A DNA stretch of 64,000 bases from Flavobacteriales bacterium (GTDB lineage: Bacteria; Bacteroidota; Bacteroidia; Flavobacteriales_G; Salibacteraceae): positions 1 through 64,000 of the forward strand of contig DNTB01000066.1 in the NCBI GenBank assembly GCA_003499525.1, read 5' to 3'. The notes beneath the pieces are model-generated. The model had not been told where the DNA came from. It was given only the letters and a program-made list of their open reading frames with translations, and did not search any database. Of the stretch, positions 43,588 through 51,966 are shown piece by piece. Within the stretch, counting starts at the first letter, position 1; each line of letters opens with the position of its first letter. Made by a program: the position numbers and the translations under genes.

Positions 43588-43965
43588 ATGGCAAGGATTG
43601 CAGGTATAGATTTACCAAGAAATAAAAAAGGAAAAATTGGACTGACCTACATTTTCGGTATAGGTCGCTCAATGGCTGAAAACATATTGACCAAAGCAGA
43701 GGTCGAACCTGATAAGAAAGTACAGGATTGGTCCGACGATGAACTGGCAAGAATTCGACTCTTCATTAATGAAAACTTGAAGGTTGAAGGCGCATTGCGT
43801 TCTGAAGTTCAAACGAACATCAAGCGTTTAATGGATATCGGTTCTTATCGTGGGGTGCGTCATCGAGCGGGATTGCCGTTAAGAGGCCAGCGAACCAAGA
43901 ATAATTCCCGAACTAGAAAAGGGAAACGTAAGACAGTAGCAAATAAAAAAGGCGTTGTCAAATAG
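43588..43965 (+). CDS. rpsM: 30S ribosomal protein S13
   Basis: 125 residues. S13 contacts P-site tRNA and the 50S bridges. MARIAGIDLPRNKKGKIGLT, YRGVRHRAGLPLRGQRTKNN and a basic C-terminal tail are standard. It opens the alpha block 11 nt after rpmJ. Confidence 0.98.
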   Translation: MARIAGIDLPRNKKGKIGLTYIFGIGRSMAENILTKAEVEPDKKVQDWSDDELARIRLFINENLKVEGALRSEVQTNIKRLMDIGSYRGVRHRAGLPLRGQRTKNNSRTRKGKRKTVANKKGVVK

Positions 43966-43975
43966 ATTATAGAGC

Positions 43976-44359
43976 ATGGCGAAATCAACAGGAAAAAAGA
44001 AAAAGGTTAGAGTGGATTCTAATGGTCAGATCCATATCCATTCATCTTTTAACAATATTATTATTTCCATTGCGAACTCAACTGGTCAGGTAATATCATG
44101 GTCATCAGCAGGTAAGCAAGGATTTAGAGGGTCAAAAAAGAACACCCCTTATGCAGCACAGGTAGCTGCAGAGGACTGCGGTAAAGTAGCATTTGACCTC
44201 GGTATGAGAAAAGCAACTGTTTATGTAAAAGGACCGGGGTCAGGAAGAGAATCTGCGATCAGATCTATCCATAACCTGGGAATTGAAGTGGTAGAGATAA
44301 TAGATGTTACTCCTCTGCCGCACAACGGCTGCCGCCCACCAAAGAAAAGAAGAGTTTAA
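43976..44359 (+). CDS. rpsK: 30S ribosomal protein S11
   Basis: 127 residues. S11 lies on the 30S platform near the E site. IHIHSSFNNIIISIANSTGQ and the ending DVTPLPHNGCRPPKKRRV are diagnostic. It is 10 nt after rpsM; rpsD follows after 27 nt. Confidence 0.98.
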   Translation: MAKSTGKKKKVRVDSNGQIHIHSSFNNIIISIANSTGQVISWSSAGKQGFRGSKKNTPYAAQVAAEDCGKVAFDLGMRKATVYVKGPGSGRESAIRSIHNLGIEVVEIIDVTPLPHNGCRPPKKRRV

Positions 44360-44386
44360 TAGCAAGCATATTTAGTACTACAAAGC

Positions 44387-44992
44387 ATGGCAAGATACAG
44401 AGGCCCAAAGACCAAAATTGCTCGAAAATTCAGGGAACCCATTTTTGGTCCTGATAAAGCACTCGAAAAGAAGAATTATCCTCCCGGACAGCACGGCCCG
44501 AATAAAAGACGCATGAAGCAGTCTGAATACGCCGTTCAGTTGGCAGAAAAGCAAAAGGCAAAATATACCTATGGTATTCTCGAGCGTCAGTTTGAGAATC
44601 TATTCGATAAAGCTTCAAGAGCAAAAGGAATTACAGGAGAGAATCTACTTCAGTTGTGTGAATCAAGATTGGATAATACCGTTTTTCGTTTAGGGATTTC
44701 TAATTCCAGAAGAGGTGCCCGCCAATTGGTATCACATCGACACATAACGGTAAATGGAGAAGTGGTTAATATCCCTTCCTACAACCTCAAACCTGGGGAT
44801 GTAGTAGCCGTTAGAGAACGATCAAAAGCAAACACAATGATCGTGGAATCGGTGAACGGATCTGTTCTTTCAGCTCCATGGCTGGAATTTGATAAGACTG
44901 AACTTGCAGGTAAGTTTCTAAGCATTCCAAGAAGAGAAGATATTCCAGAGAATATCAAAGAGCAACTTATCGTTGAATTGTATTCTAAATAA
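44387..44992 (+). CDS. rpsD: 30S ribosomal protein S4
   Basis: 201 residues. S4 nucleates 30S body assembly and influences accuracy. N-terminal YRGPKTKIARKFREPIFG; no CxxC zinc pair is present in the N-terminal domain. The S4 RNA-binding domain includes RLDNTVFRLGISNSRRGARQ. It precedes rpoA by 24 nt. Confidence 0.98.
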   Translation: MARYRGPKTKIARKFREPIFGPDKALEKKNYPPGQHGPNKRRMKQSEYAVQLAEKQKAKYTYGILERQFENLFDKASRAKGITGENLLQLCESRLDNTVFRLGISNSRRGARQLVSHRHITVNGEVVNIPSYNLKPGDVVAVRERSKANTMIVESVNGSVLSAPWLEFDKTELAGKFLSIPRREDIPENIKEQLIVELYSK

Positions 44993-45016
44993 TAATCGAA
45001 ATCAACAAATCAAATT

Positions 45017-46009
45017 ATGGCAATATTAGATTTCCAAAAGCCGGATAAGGTAATTATGATCAGTTCTGACGATAAGTCAGGCATTTTTGAATTCAGACCA
45101 CTAGAGCCGGGATATGGAATAACAATAGGTAATGCGCTGAGAAGAATTCTCCTTTCATCGTTAGAAGGGTTTGCCATTACATCAGTCAAAATAGAAGGAA
45201 TCGATCATGAATTCTCTACCATTAGAGGAGTCATTGAAGATGTAACTGAAATTTGCCTTAACCTGAAACAGGTAGTTTTTAAAAGACAAATTGAAGATAC
45301 GGATAATGAAAGACTAATGGTAAAAGTTACTGGTCAGAAGCAATTCAAAGCTGGTGACATTGGTAATTATACTTCCGCATTTCAGGTTTTAAATCCCGAT
45401 CTTGTTATTTGTAACATGGATGAGTCCATAGTTCTACAAATGGAGATCCAAATCGGAAAAGGGCGAGGCTACGTTTTTGCAGAGGACAATAAATCGGCTT
45501 CCGCCCCACTCGGAGAGATAGCACTGGATGCAACTTACACTCCAATCAGAAAAGTAAATTCCAAAATTGAAAACTTTAGGGTAGAACAAAAAACTGATTA
45601 CGAGAAGCTCATCATGGAAGTGGATACAAACGGTTCCATTACTCCTAAAGATGCCTTGAGTGAAGCGGCAAAAATTCTGATTCATCATTTTATGCTCTTT
45701 TCAGATGAGAAAATTTCATTGGAAACGCAGGATAAGTCTTCTGAGGAAGAGTTTGATGAAACATCATTGCATATGCGACAGCTGCTTAAGACCAAACTCA
45801 ATGACCTAGACCTGAGTGTCAGAGCTTTGAACTGTTTGAAAGCGGCAGAGGTCTATACCTTGGGAGAGCTCGTGACCTACCAAAGAAATGACTTATTGAA
45901 ATTTAGAAACTTTGGTAAGAAGTCTCTCACTGAACTTGATGAACTTGTTGAAAAGAAAGGATTGGCCTTCGGTATGAACGTATCAAAATACAAACTGGAC
46001 AAGGACTAA
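45017..46009 (+). CDS. rpoA: RNA polymerase alpha subunit
   Basis: 330 residues. The N-terminal assembly domain (1-~235) shows FEFRPLEPGYGITIGNALRR; the C-terminal domain (~255-330) with LSVRALNCLKAAEVYTLGEL contacts promoter UP elements and activators. Standard length. Position between rpsD and rplQ is universal in the alpha operon. Confidence 0.98.
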   Translation: MAILDFQKPDKVIMISSDDKSGIFEFRPLEPGYGITIGNALRRILLSSLEGFAITSVKIEGIDHEFSTIRGVIEDVTEICLNLKQVVFKRQIEDTDNERLMVKVTGQKQFKAGDIGNYTSAFQVLNPDLVICNMDESIVLQMEIQIGKGRGYVFAEDNKSASAPLGEIALDATYTPIRKVNSKIENFRVEQKTDYEKLIMEVDTNGSITPKDALSEAAKILIHHFMLFSDEKISLETQDKSSEEEFDETSLHMRQLLKTKLNDLDLSVRALNCLKAAEVYTLGELVTYQRNDLLKFRNFGKKSLTELDELVEKKGLAFGMNVSKYKLDKD

Positions 46010-46038
46010 TTTGCTGAAGATAAAAAGAGGATTTTAAG

Positions 46039-46677
46039 ATGAGACACCAAAAGGGATTTAATAAACTTGGCCGGAAAAGTGCACACCGAAAGGCGATGTT
46101 GCAGAATATGGCCTGTTCATTGATCGAGCATAAAAGGATCAATACGACAGTGGCCAAAGCCAAAGCACTTCGGGGTTTTGTGGAGCCCTTGATTACAAAA
46201 TCCAGAGTGGATACCATGCATTCCCGAAGAATCGTATTCGGTCATCTACAGGACAAAGAAGCTGTAACAGAGCTCTTTAGAGAGGTAGCGCCTAAAATTG
46301 GTGAAAGACCAGGCGGTTACACTCGCATCATAAAAACTGGATTTAGAATTGGTGACGGCGCCGAAATGTGTATGATAGAGCTTGTTGACTTCAACGATGT
46401 CTATTCAAAAGAAGCTGGCAAAAAGAAGAGAAGAAGGAGAAGAAGAGGAGCCGGTACAGGGTCTGCACAAGCATCCCCAGCAACAGAGGTTGTTGAAAAC
46501 AAGAAGGAAGAATCCGCAGATCAGGTTGAGGCGGTTGCCGAAGAAGCCACTACAGAGGAGACAGCTGTTGAGGAGACTCCTGCTGAAACTGCTGAAAATC
46601 AAGTAGAAGGTAAGGCGGAAGACATACCATCCGAAGAAAAAAAGAATGAAGAAGGTGATAAAGAAATAAAAGAATAG
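46039..46677 (+). CDS. rplQ: 50S ribosomal protein L17 with a long low-complexity tail
   Basis: 212 residues. The L17 core is at 1-~125 (MRHQKGFNKLGRKSAHRKAM opening, GFRIGDGAEMCMIELVD near the end). It is followed by a basic patch (128-136, KKKRRRRRR) and a ~65-residue Ala/Glu/Val-rich acidic tail. The usual protein is about 120-160 residues. No frameshift is needed: the frame is continuous and ends at 46677. It is the last gene before the terminator at 46710-46737. The tail's role is unknown. Confidence 0.95.
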   Translation: MRHQKGFNKLGRKSAHRKAMLQNMACSLIEHKRINTTVAKAKALRGFVEPLITKSRVDTMHSRRIVFGHLQDKEAVTELFREVAPKIGERPGGYTRIIKTGFRIGDGAEMCMIELVDFNDVYSKEAGKKKRRRRRRGAGTGSAQASPATEVVENKKEESADQVEAVAEEATTEETAVEETPAETAENQVEGKAEDIPSEEKKNEEGDKEIKE

Positions 46678-46709
46678 ATATCTATATACCAGAACCTATT
46701 CAACAATGA

Positions 46710-46737
46710 GGCGGTGGATGATTTCACCGCCTTTTTT
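46710..46737 (+). terminator. terminator of the ribosomal superoperon
   Basis: GGCGGTG (46710-46716) pairs with CACCGCC (46725-46731), followed by six T residues (46732-46737). A textbook intrinsic terminator, 33 bases after rplQ and before carA. Confidence 0.85.
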
Positions 46738-46804
46738 ATGCTCTTCTGCGAGATATTGCCTTATTTTGAGCCCAGTTTTATCTGAACGTTTTCATCGAAT
46801 ATTT

Positions 46805-47929
46805 ATGAAGTTTAAGCCGAGTTCATCAGCTGTCCTGGTTCTGGAAGACGGCACAATTTTTCATGGTCTCGCCGCAGGAAAAATAGGCACAACAACAGGA
46901 GAAATAGCATTTAATACCGGTATGACAGGGTATCAGGAAATATTTACTGATCCCAGTTATTATGGTCAAATACTAATAATGACAACTCCCCACATAGGAA
47001 ACTATGGGGTGGATGAAGATGAGTTCGAATCGGGTTCCGTGAATATTTCAGGGTTGGTTTCCAATAAGTTTTCGGAGATATTCTCAAGAGCCAAAGCGAA
47101 TCAAAGTATCGATGAGTATTTTAAAGAAAGAGATGTCGTAGGAATTACGGAAGTGGATACCCGGGCGCTGGTTCGTCATATCCGTGAAAAAGGAGCCATG
47201 AATGCCATTATATCCTCCGAAATAGATGATATCAGTGAACTGAAAAGTAGACTGGGTAAAGTTCCCAGTATGGAAGGACTTGAACTCGCATCTAAAGTCT
47301 CAACAAAAGAACCCTTTACTTATGGCGATGCGGAAAGTCATGAGTTCAAAGTAGCCGTGCTGGATCTGGGAGTCAAACAGAATATTTTGAGGTGCCTTGC
47401 CGAAAGAGGTTGCTATATGAAAGTTTTCCCGCATAACACACCTTTTCAAGAAATGGAGACCTGGAATCCGGATGGATATATGCTGAGCAACGGCCCGGGT
47501 GATCCTTCTGCTATGCCTGAACCAACCCGCACCGTCACGAATATCCTTGAACACAATCGCCCAACTTTCGGTATTTGTCTCGGACATCAGGTAATGGCTC
47601 AGGCCAGTGGGTTGCAAACAGAGAAAATGCATCACGGACATCGGGGTATTAACCATCCAATACTTAACCTTCATACTGGAAAAGGAGAAATTACCAGCCA
47701 GAATCATGGGTTTATGGTGAATAGGACATCGGCTGAGAATACAGAAAATATTCAGATTACACATATCCATCTTAACGATAAATCTGTAGCAGGAATTAAA
47801 CGAAAAGACAAACCGGCATTTTCAGTTCAGTATCACCCTGAAGCTTCAGCCGGCCCGCACGATTCGAGATATTTATTTGACGACTTTATAGCATTAATGA
47901 AAAAAGAAAAATATGGGGTTAATTCATAA
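46805..47929 (+). CDS. carA: carbamoyl-phosphate synthase small subunit
   Basis: 374 residues from ATG 46805 (MKFKPSSSAVLVLEDG); earlier in-frame ATGs overlap the terminator and are rejected. CarA is the glutaminase that feeds ammonia to CarB for arginine and pyrimidine synthesis. The N-terminal domain has GEIAFNTGMTGYQEI, and the class I amidotransferase domain has the nucleophile in FGICLGHQVMAQ and HPEAS near the end. carB is not adjacent. A one-mismatch -7 box (TTATTTTG, 46761-46768) lies upstream. The end overlaps eno by 17 nt. Confidence 0.95.
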   Translation: MKFKPSSSAVLVLEDGTIFHGLAAGKIGTTTGEIAFNTGMTGYQEIFTDPSYYGQILIMTTPHIGNYGVDEDEFESGSVNISGLVSNKFSEIFSRAKANQSIDEYFKERDVVGITEVDTRALVRHIREKGAMNAIISSEIDDISELKSRLGKVPSMEGLELASKVSTKEPFTYGDAESHEFKVAVLDLGVKQNILRCLAERGCYMKVFPHNTPFQEMETWNPDGYMLSNGPGDPSAMPEPTRTVTNILEHNRPTFGICLGHQVMAQASGLQTEKMHHGHRGINHPILNLHTGKGEITSQNHGFMVNRTSAENTENIQITHIHLNDKSVAGIKRKDKPAFSVQYHPEASAGPHDSRYLFDDFIALMKKEKYGVNS

Positions 47930-49199
47930 CATACAAGCGAGACAAGTTCTCGACTCAAGAGGTAATCCAACAGTTGAGGTTGAAGTGCTCACCGATCAGG
48001 GAGTAACGGGTAGATCAATAGTTCCATCAGGTGCATCTACCGGGGTGCATGAAGCCGTAGAATTGCGCGATGGTGATAAGGATACGTACATGGGTAAAGG
48101 CGTTCTAAAGGCAGTAAATAATGTAAATACGGTCATAAGAGAAAACCTAATTGGTGCCTTTGTTGGGGATCAACGAGGAATAGATCTTGCCCTCCTCAAG
48201 CTGGATGGTACAGAAAACAAAGGACAACTTGGAGCCAACGCCATTCTGGGTGTTTCACTAGCAGTCGCCCACGCAGCCTCAAACTCTTTTAGCATGCCTT
48301 TGTACCAGTATATCGGAGGAGTTAATGCACATGTTCTGCCGGTCCCCATGATGAATATTCTGAACGGTGGATCACATGCTGACAATAAAATGGACATTCA
48401 GGAATTTATGGTTATGCCCGCAGGAGCTTCATCTTTTAGGGAAGGCCTCAGGTGGGGAGTGGAAATATTCCATAACCTAAAGTCGGTTTTAAAGTCCAGA
48501 GGAATGTCGACAAATGTAGGCGATGAAGGCGGATTTGCTCCAAACCTGGAATCGAACGAAGCCGGATTGCAGGTGATATTAGAAGCTATCGAGAAGGCCG
48601 GATACAAGCCCGGTGAAGATATTTATATCGCACTGGATGCCGCATCGAGCGAATTCTACCTTGACGATGAAGGGGTTTACCATCTTCACAAGTCCAGCGG
48701 TGAAAAGTTGAGCTCATCTGAGTTGGTTGATCTGTTTGCCGATTGGTCTTCCAAATATCCGATCCTATCTATTGAAGACGGCCTGGCTGAAGATGATTGG
48801 AAGGGTTGGAAATTGCTCACTGAGAGGATTGGTGATAAAGTGCAACTGGTAGGAGATGATCTTTTCGTTACCAATACAAAAAGACTTCAACGAGGAATTG
48901 ATGAAGGCATTGCCAATTCCATTTTGGTTAAAGTGAATCAAATTGGAACACTGACAGAAACAATCGAAGCGGTTGACCTTGCCCATAGAAACAGTTATAC
49001 CAGTGTAATTAGCCATAGATCTGGCGAAACTGAAGACTCGACCATCGCAGATTTGGCTGTTGCACTAAATACCGGTCAAATTAAAACAGGCTCCGCCTCA
49101 AGGACAGATCGCATAGCCAAATACAATCAGCTATTGAGAATAGAGGAATCTCTGGGAGATCTGGCGGAATATAAAGGAAAAGAAATCAAATTTTTGTGA
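47913..49199 (+). CDS. eno: enolase
   Basis: 428 residues, standard length. It interconverts 2-phosphoglycerate and phosphoenolpyruvate. IQARQVLDSRGNPTVEVEV opens the protein, the loop SGASTGVHEAVELRDGD is seen, and SHRSGETEDSTIADLAVA contains the catalytic-loop region. Its start lies inside the end of carA (17-nt overlap), so the two are probably co-transcribed. Confidence 0.97.
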   Translation: MGLIHNIQARQVLDSRGNPTVEVEVLTDQGVTGRSIVPSGASTGVHEAVELRDGDKDTYMGKGVLKAVNNVNTVIRENLIGAFVGDQRGIDLALLKLDGTENKGQLGANAILGVSLAVAHAASNSFSMPLYQYIGGVNAHVLPVPMMNILNGGSHADNKMDIQEFMVMPAGASSFREGLRWGVEIFHNLKSVLKSRGMSTNVGDEGGFAPNLESNEAGLQVILEAIEKAGYKPGEDIYIALDAASSEFYLDDEGVYHLHKSSGEKLSSSELVDLFADWSSKYPILSIEDGLAEDDWKGWKLLTERIGDKVQLVGDDLFVTNTKRLQRGIDEGIANSILVKVNQIGTLTETIEAVDLAHRNSYTSVISHRSGETEDSTIADLAVALNTGQIKTGSASRTDRIAKYNQLLRIEESLGDLAEYKGKEIKFL

Positions 49200-49232
49200 T
49201 GTACCGAACAGGTATTCACAGTTAAGGTTCTA

Positions 49233-49240
49233 TAACTTTG
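49233..49240 (+). promoter_or_regulatory. -7 box for gltA
   Basis: TAACTTTG, exact TAnnTTTG match, 26 bases before the gltA ATG. No -33 TTG at ideal spacing. Confidence 0.45.
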
Positions 49241-49266
49241 AAGATATCAGAAAAATAGAATAGCAT

Positions 49267-50553
49267 ATGGCAAACAAAATTGAAATCAAGTATAACGGCG
49301 AATCTTTTGAGTTACCGGTAATGACCGGAAGTGAGAATGAAAGTGCAATTGACATTGGAAAACTCCGTTCGATGACGGGTTTAGTGACTCTTGATTATGG
49401 CTATAAAAATACAGGGTCTACCACCAGTGAGATTACTTTTCTCGATGGTGAAAAGGGAATTTTGAGGTATCGGGGATACCCTATAGAACAACTCGCAGAA
49501 AAGGCTGATTTCCTTGAGGTTGCTTACCTGCTAATCTACGGTGAACTACCAACGAAAGAGGAATACGAAAAATGGACCCGGGATATTACCCATCATACGC
49601 TTATCCATGAGGATTTTAGAACCATTTTTGAAGGTTTTCCCTCTAATGCCCATCCCATGGGTGTTCTTTCTTCTCTGGTGACTAGTTTGACCGCCTTTTA
49701 TCCGAAGTCATTAGATCCTGAGCGTTCTATGGGTGAGCTGAACATGAGTATTGTACGACTCATTGCCAAGCTCCCAACTATGGCAGCATGGGCCTACAAA
49801 AATGAACTCGGCTTTCCGTTAAACTATCCCGATAATGCGATGAGCTATGTAGACAATTTTCTCTACATGATGTTTGCGCTACCCGTGGAGAAGTATAAAG
49901 TCAACCCTGTCATATCAAGGGCCCTGAACAAACTACTCATTTTACATGCCGATCATGAGCAAAACTGCTCAGCCTCAACTGTGCGTCTGGTGGGAAGTTC
50001 TCATGCCAGTCTTTATGTATCTATATCAGCAGGTATAAATGCACTTTGGGGGCCGCTCCATGGTGGTGCAAATCAGGCTGTTATTGAAATGCTTGAAGAG
50101 ATCATTGAAGATGGAGGGGACATTGACAAATACATCAAGAAAGCAAAAGATAAAAATGACCCTTTCCGTCTTATGGGATTTGGTCATAGAGTATACAAGA
50201 ACTTCGATCCAAGAGCTAGAATCATTAAGCAGTCCGCAGATGAGGTCCTTTCCGCATTAGGTGTGGAAGATCCGGTTCTGGAGGTCGCTAAGAAGATAGA
50301 AAAAATAGCCCTTGAGGATGAATACTTTATTCAAAGGAAGCTTTATCCAAACGTTGACTTCTATTCGGGTATTATTTATCGGGCTCTTGGGATACCGACT
50401 GAAATGTTCACCGTGATGTTTGCTTTAGGACGATTGCCGGGTTGGATCGCACAGTGGCTAGAAAACCGAAAGAACGGTGAACCTATCGGCAGACCGAGAC
50501 AGATTTACACCGGAGTGAATGAAAGAGACTATATTCCACTTGAAAATCGATAA
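49267..50553 (+). CDS. gltA: citrate synthase
   Basis: 428 residues, the long type II (hexameric-type) bacterial form. It condenses oxaloacetate and acetyl-CoA at the start of the TCA cycle. GEKGILRYRGYPIEQLAEKA is the substrate region, HADHEQNCSAST and GPLHGGANQAV carry catalytic histidines, and GFGHRVYKNFDPRA follows with the catalytic Asp region. It is followed by a strong terminator. Confidence 0.97.
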   Translation: MANKIEIKYNGESFELPVMTGSENESAIDIGKLRSMTGLVTLDYGYKNTGSTTSEITFLDGEKGILRYRGYPIEQLAEKADFLEVAYLLIYGELPTKEEYEKWTRDITHHTLIHEDFRTIFEGFPSNAHPMGVLSSLVTSLTAFYPKSLDPERSMGELNMSIVRLIAKLPTMAAWAYKNELGFPLNYPDNAMSYVDNFLYMMFALPVEKYKVNPVISRALNKLLILHADHEQNCSASTVRLVGSSHASLYVSISAGINALWGPLHGGANQAVIEMLEEIIEDGGDIDKYIKKAKDKNDPFRLMGFGHRVYKNFDPRARIIKQSADEVLSALGVEDPVLEVAKKIEKIALEDEYFIQRKLYPNVDFYSGIIYRALGIPTEMFTVMFALGRLPGWIAQWLENRKNGEPIGRPRQIYTGVNERDYIPLENR

Positions 50554-50573
50554 ACTTACCGGAGTAAGATAAG

Positions 50574-50594
50574 GCGGGTTCAAAACCCGCTTTT
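50574..50594 (+). terminator. terminator downstream of gltA
   Basis: GCGGGTT (50574-50580) pairs perfectly with AACCCGC (50584-50590) across CAA, followed by TTTT. It lies 20 bases after the gltA stop and 14 before the next ATG. Confidence 0.8.
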
Positions 50595-50607
50595 AGTATC
50601 TTGCGCC

Positions 50608-51966
50608 ATGTTTTTGAGATTCTTCACTATTTCATTACTTGTCTTTGGTTCCAAGGTGCTGATTGGGCAAAGTTTTCTTACCCAGTATTACTTTGAGCAT
50701 AACCATACAGCTCAATTCCTCAACCCCTCCAGAACAGGAGGTTCAGGATGGACCATGGCTCCACCTTTGTTTGGAAATCTCAGACTTGCCGAGTCGCGTA
50801 ACTCCAAAGCTTTTAGGGGTTTATTGCTGAGGTTCAATCGAAACCCGATAGATAAAGAATACTTCCTGGATAATTTGGAAGCTGATAATTTCAATCGGGT
50901 TGATTATACCATTGGACTCTTACATGTAGGCAAGCAGTTTAAGAAGAACTATTTCACTTTCTCTATAAATGAAGAGGTTGTTTCTGATTTGATATTTCCT
51001 CGAGAGGCAATGCTGGCTTTGGAGTCTTTACAAGATTTGAATATCGTTAATCAATCTTTTCAAATCCTCAACCTGTCAGCACGAGCACATCAGGTTCGGC
51101 AGTATAGATTTGGGTGGTCCAGAGAAGCCATAGAAGGTTTAAGGATAGGAGTTGCAGGTAGCATTTATTATGGAGTATCGAATATAGAATCGGGAAATTC
51201 ATATGCATTCATTGCTACAAAGGTGGATGTTGTAACCGGCGAGACTGACATCAAAGCAACAGGAGAATATAGTCTTAAAACTTCTGGTCTGAATTTTTAT
51301 GATGGTGATCCATCTCTCTCGAAGGTTTTCTATGGATCGGGTAACTACGGATTTGGAATCGATATCGGAGCAGAGTATAAACTCAACGACCGGTGGTCAT
51401 TCTCTGGAAGCGTGTTAAATCTGATCAACTCAATGTATTGGAACAACTACACTGAAAACTATAATTCTGAATATGTGGACCTTGAAGTTGATCCGGAAGA
51501 AATTTGGGAAAAGTTCCAAACCGACCCCGGTCAATTTATAGATATTTTGCCCGAAGTCATTGATTCTTTGAGTGGTATGTTACAGACTGAAGTGAATGAC
51601 CAGGCATACGTCACAAGAAAGCCGATTCATATATTCTTAGGCGCAGAGTACACATGGAATGAAAATTGGAGTTCCAGTCTGGCCCAGCAGTGGACGATAA
51701 CAAATCAAAGGGCAGATTTATTCATTAGATATGGAATGAAAAGAAAATTGGGCAACATCCTTTTGCACAGTAGTTTAGGGTTATACGGTGAGTCCAGGAA
51801 TTCAGTTAATCTTGGATTGGGTATGGAGTACACAACGAATAATTTTAACATATCACTACTCACTGAAAATGCTATGGCAATATTTTGGGCATCTCACAAC
51901 TTCAATCCGTCAATCCTGCTGTCAGTTAACTTTTATCTTGCTAAAAAAGAATTGAGTACGAACTGA
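50608..51966 (+). CDS. putative outer-membrane protein, DUF5723-like
   Basis: 452 residues. The signal peptide is about 1-21 (ending LIGQ). The rest is rich in alternating aromatic/polar strands with motifs such as NPSRTGG near the N-terminus and GFGIDIGAEYKLNDRWSFSG in the second half, typical of Bacteroidota beta-barrel proteins of the DUF5723/PorV-like class. It has an acidic insert around 280-335. Exact function unknown; no partner genes of the T9SS are adjacent. Its stop TGA touches the stop of the convergent phosphate transporter gene. Confidence 0.65.
   Translation: MFLRFFTISLLVFGSKVLIGQSFLTQYYFEHNHTAQFLNPSRTGGSGWTMAPPLFGNLRLAESRNSKAFRGLLLRFNRNPIDKEYFLDNLEADNFNRVDYTIGLLHVGKQFKKNYFTFSINEEVVSDLIFPREAMLALESLQDLNIVNQSFQILNLSARAHQVRQYRFGWSREAIEGLRIGVAGSIYYGVSNIESGNSYAFIATKVDVVTGETDIKATGEYSLKTSGLNFYDGDPSLSKVFYGSGNYGFGIDIGAEYKLNDRWSFSGSVLNLINSMYWNNYTENYNSEYVDLEVDPEEIWEKFQTDPGQFIDILPEVIDSLSGMLQTEVNDQAYVTRKPIHIFLGAEYTWNENWSSSLAQQWTITNQRADLFIRYGMKRKLGNILLHSSLGLYGESRNSVNLGLGMEYTTNNFNISLLTENAMAIFWASHNFNPSILLSVNFYLAKKELSTN

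Noticed and set aside
46706..46804. An upstream in-frame ATG for carA
   Set aside because: This would start inside the terminator hairpin of the ribosomal operon and add 33 residues unlike CarA.
47300..47770. A 156-codon open frame on the minus strand inside carA
   Set aside because: Fully antisense to a conserved enzyme, with no promoter box or domain.
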